This document shows positions 62,714 to 64,000 of a DNA stretch of 64,000 nt, piece after piece (within the stretch, counting starts at the first letter, position 1; each line of letters starts with the position of its first letter). The notes under the pieces are model-generated. The model ran no database searches and had not been told where the DNA came from. It saw only the letters and a list, made by a program, of their open reading frames with translations. The position numbers and the translations under genes are program-made. The stretch comes from Sphingobacterium hotanense (GTDB lineage Bacteria; Bacteroidota; Bacteroidia; Sphingobacteriales; Sphingobacteriaceae): contig NZ_CP030848.1 of NCBI RefSeq assembly GCF_008274825.1, positions 868,001-932,000 of the forward strand, written 5' to 3'.

Positions 62714-64000
<1,287 letters not shown>

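Overview
This window reads as chromosome of a Bacteroidota bacterium, most likely Sphingobacteriaceae (Sphingobacterium-like). The evidence is inferential: several starts are preceded by the Bacteroidota -7 element TAnnTTTG, Shine-Dalgarno sequences are mostly absent, and the gene content fits (three-subunit SdhCAB, CotH lipoprotein, DUF2911, FadL-like porin, GH29/GH95 fucosidases, a fimbrillin-like lipoprotein, a large NtrY-like kinase). The DNA is AT-rich and dense with genes. I see no rRNA, tRNA, CRISPR array, prophage or transposase gene.

Layout: 0-3 kb, a lipocalin-like lipoprotein, gmd (GDP-mannose dehydratase) and a coiled-coil membrane protein. 3.3-11 kb, a 1253-residue sensor kinase and the sdhCAB operon. 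11-17.6 kb, housekeeping and stress genes (outer-membrane barrel, CsbD-like, csaA, tadA, sodA, pruA, recA, nth). 17.7-22.6 kb, a FadL-like porin with an SGNH-hydrolase lipoprotein, then tpx and metZ. 22.8-31.8 kb, an accessory region: two adjacent alpha-L-fucosidases, a frameshifted fimbrillin-like lipoprotein gene, a CotH-family lipoprotein and a membrane-anchored AraC regulator. 32-39.4 kb, glyS; an operon of FAH-family hydrolase, M23 peptidase and bcp; a HAD phosphatase; and a GMC oxidoreductase with its small subunit. 39.5-43.3 kb, a class Ib ribonucleotide reductase operon nrdH-I-E-F. 43.8-47.2 kb, an S9 peptidase and a DUF2911 protein. 47.4-61.9 kb, a thirteen-gene, same-strand branched-chain amino acid cluster: ilvE-ilvD-ilvB-ilvN-(DinB)-ilvC-leuC-(broken ABM gene)-leuD-(double ABC ATPase)-leuB-leuA-ilvA. 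The right edge holds atpC and the 3' part of atpD.

The BCAA cluster contains every enzyme from threonine and pyruvate to isoleucine, valine and leucine. metZ supplies homocysteine, SDH feeds the respiratory chain, and the F1 genes belong to ATP synthase. sodA, tpx, bcp and nrdHIEF form an oxidant-defence and DNA-precursor set.

The most unusual material is intergenic. (1) Arrays of 7-bp repeats (TAGAnnT or TAGTnnT type) lie at gene 3' ends. In four cases the stop codon is the first repeat unit, and a rho-independent terminator follows. (2) A long inverted repeat built on GAACCAGGAAAGGAAG occurs twice. (3) A 60-bp palindrome built from roughly 11-bp modules occurs twice. All three families meet between 46.18 and 46.64 kb. 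Two genes carry apparent single-base deletions, which are either true pseudogenes or assembly errors.
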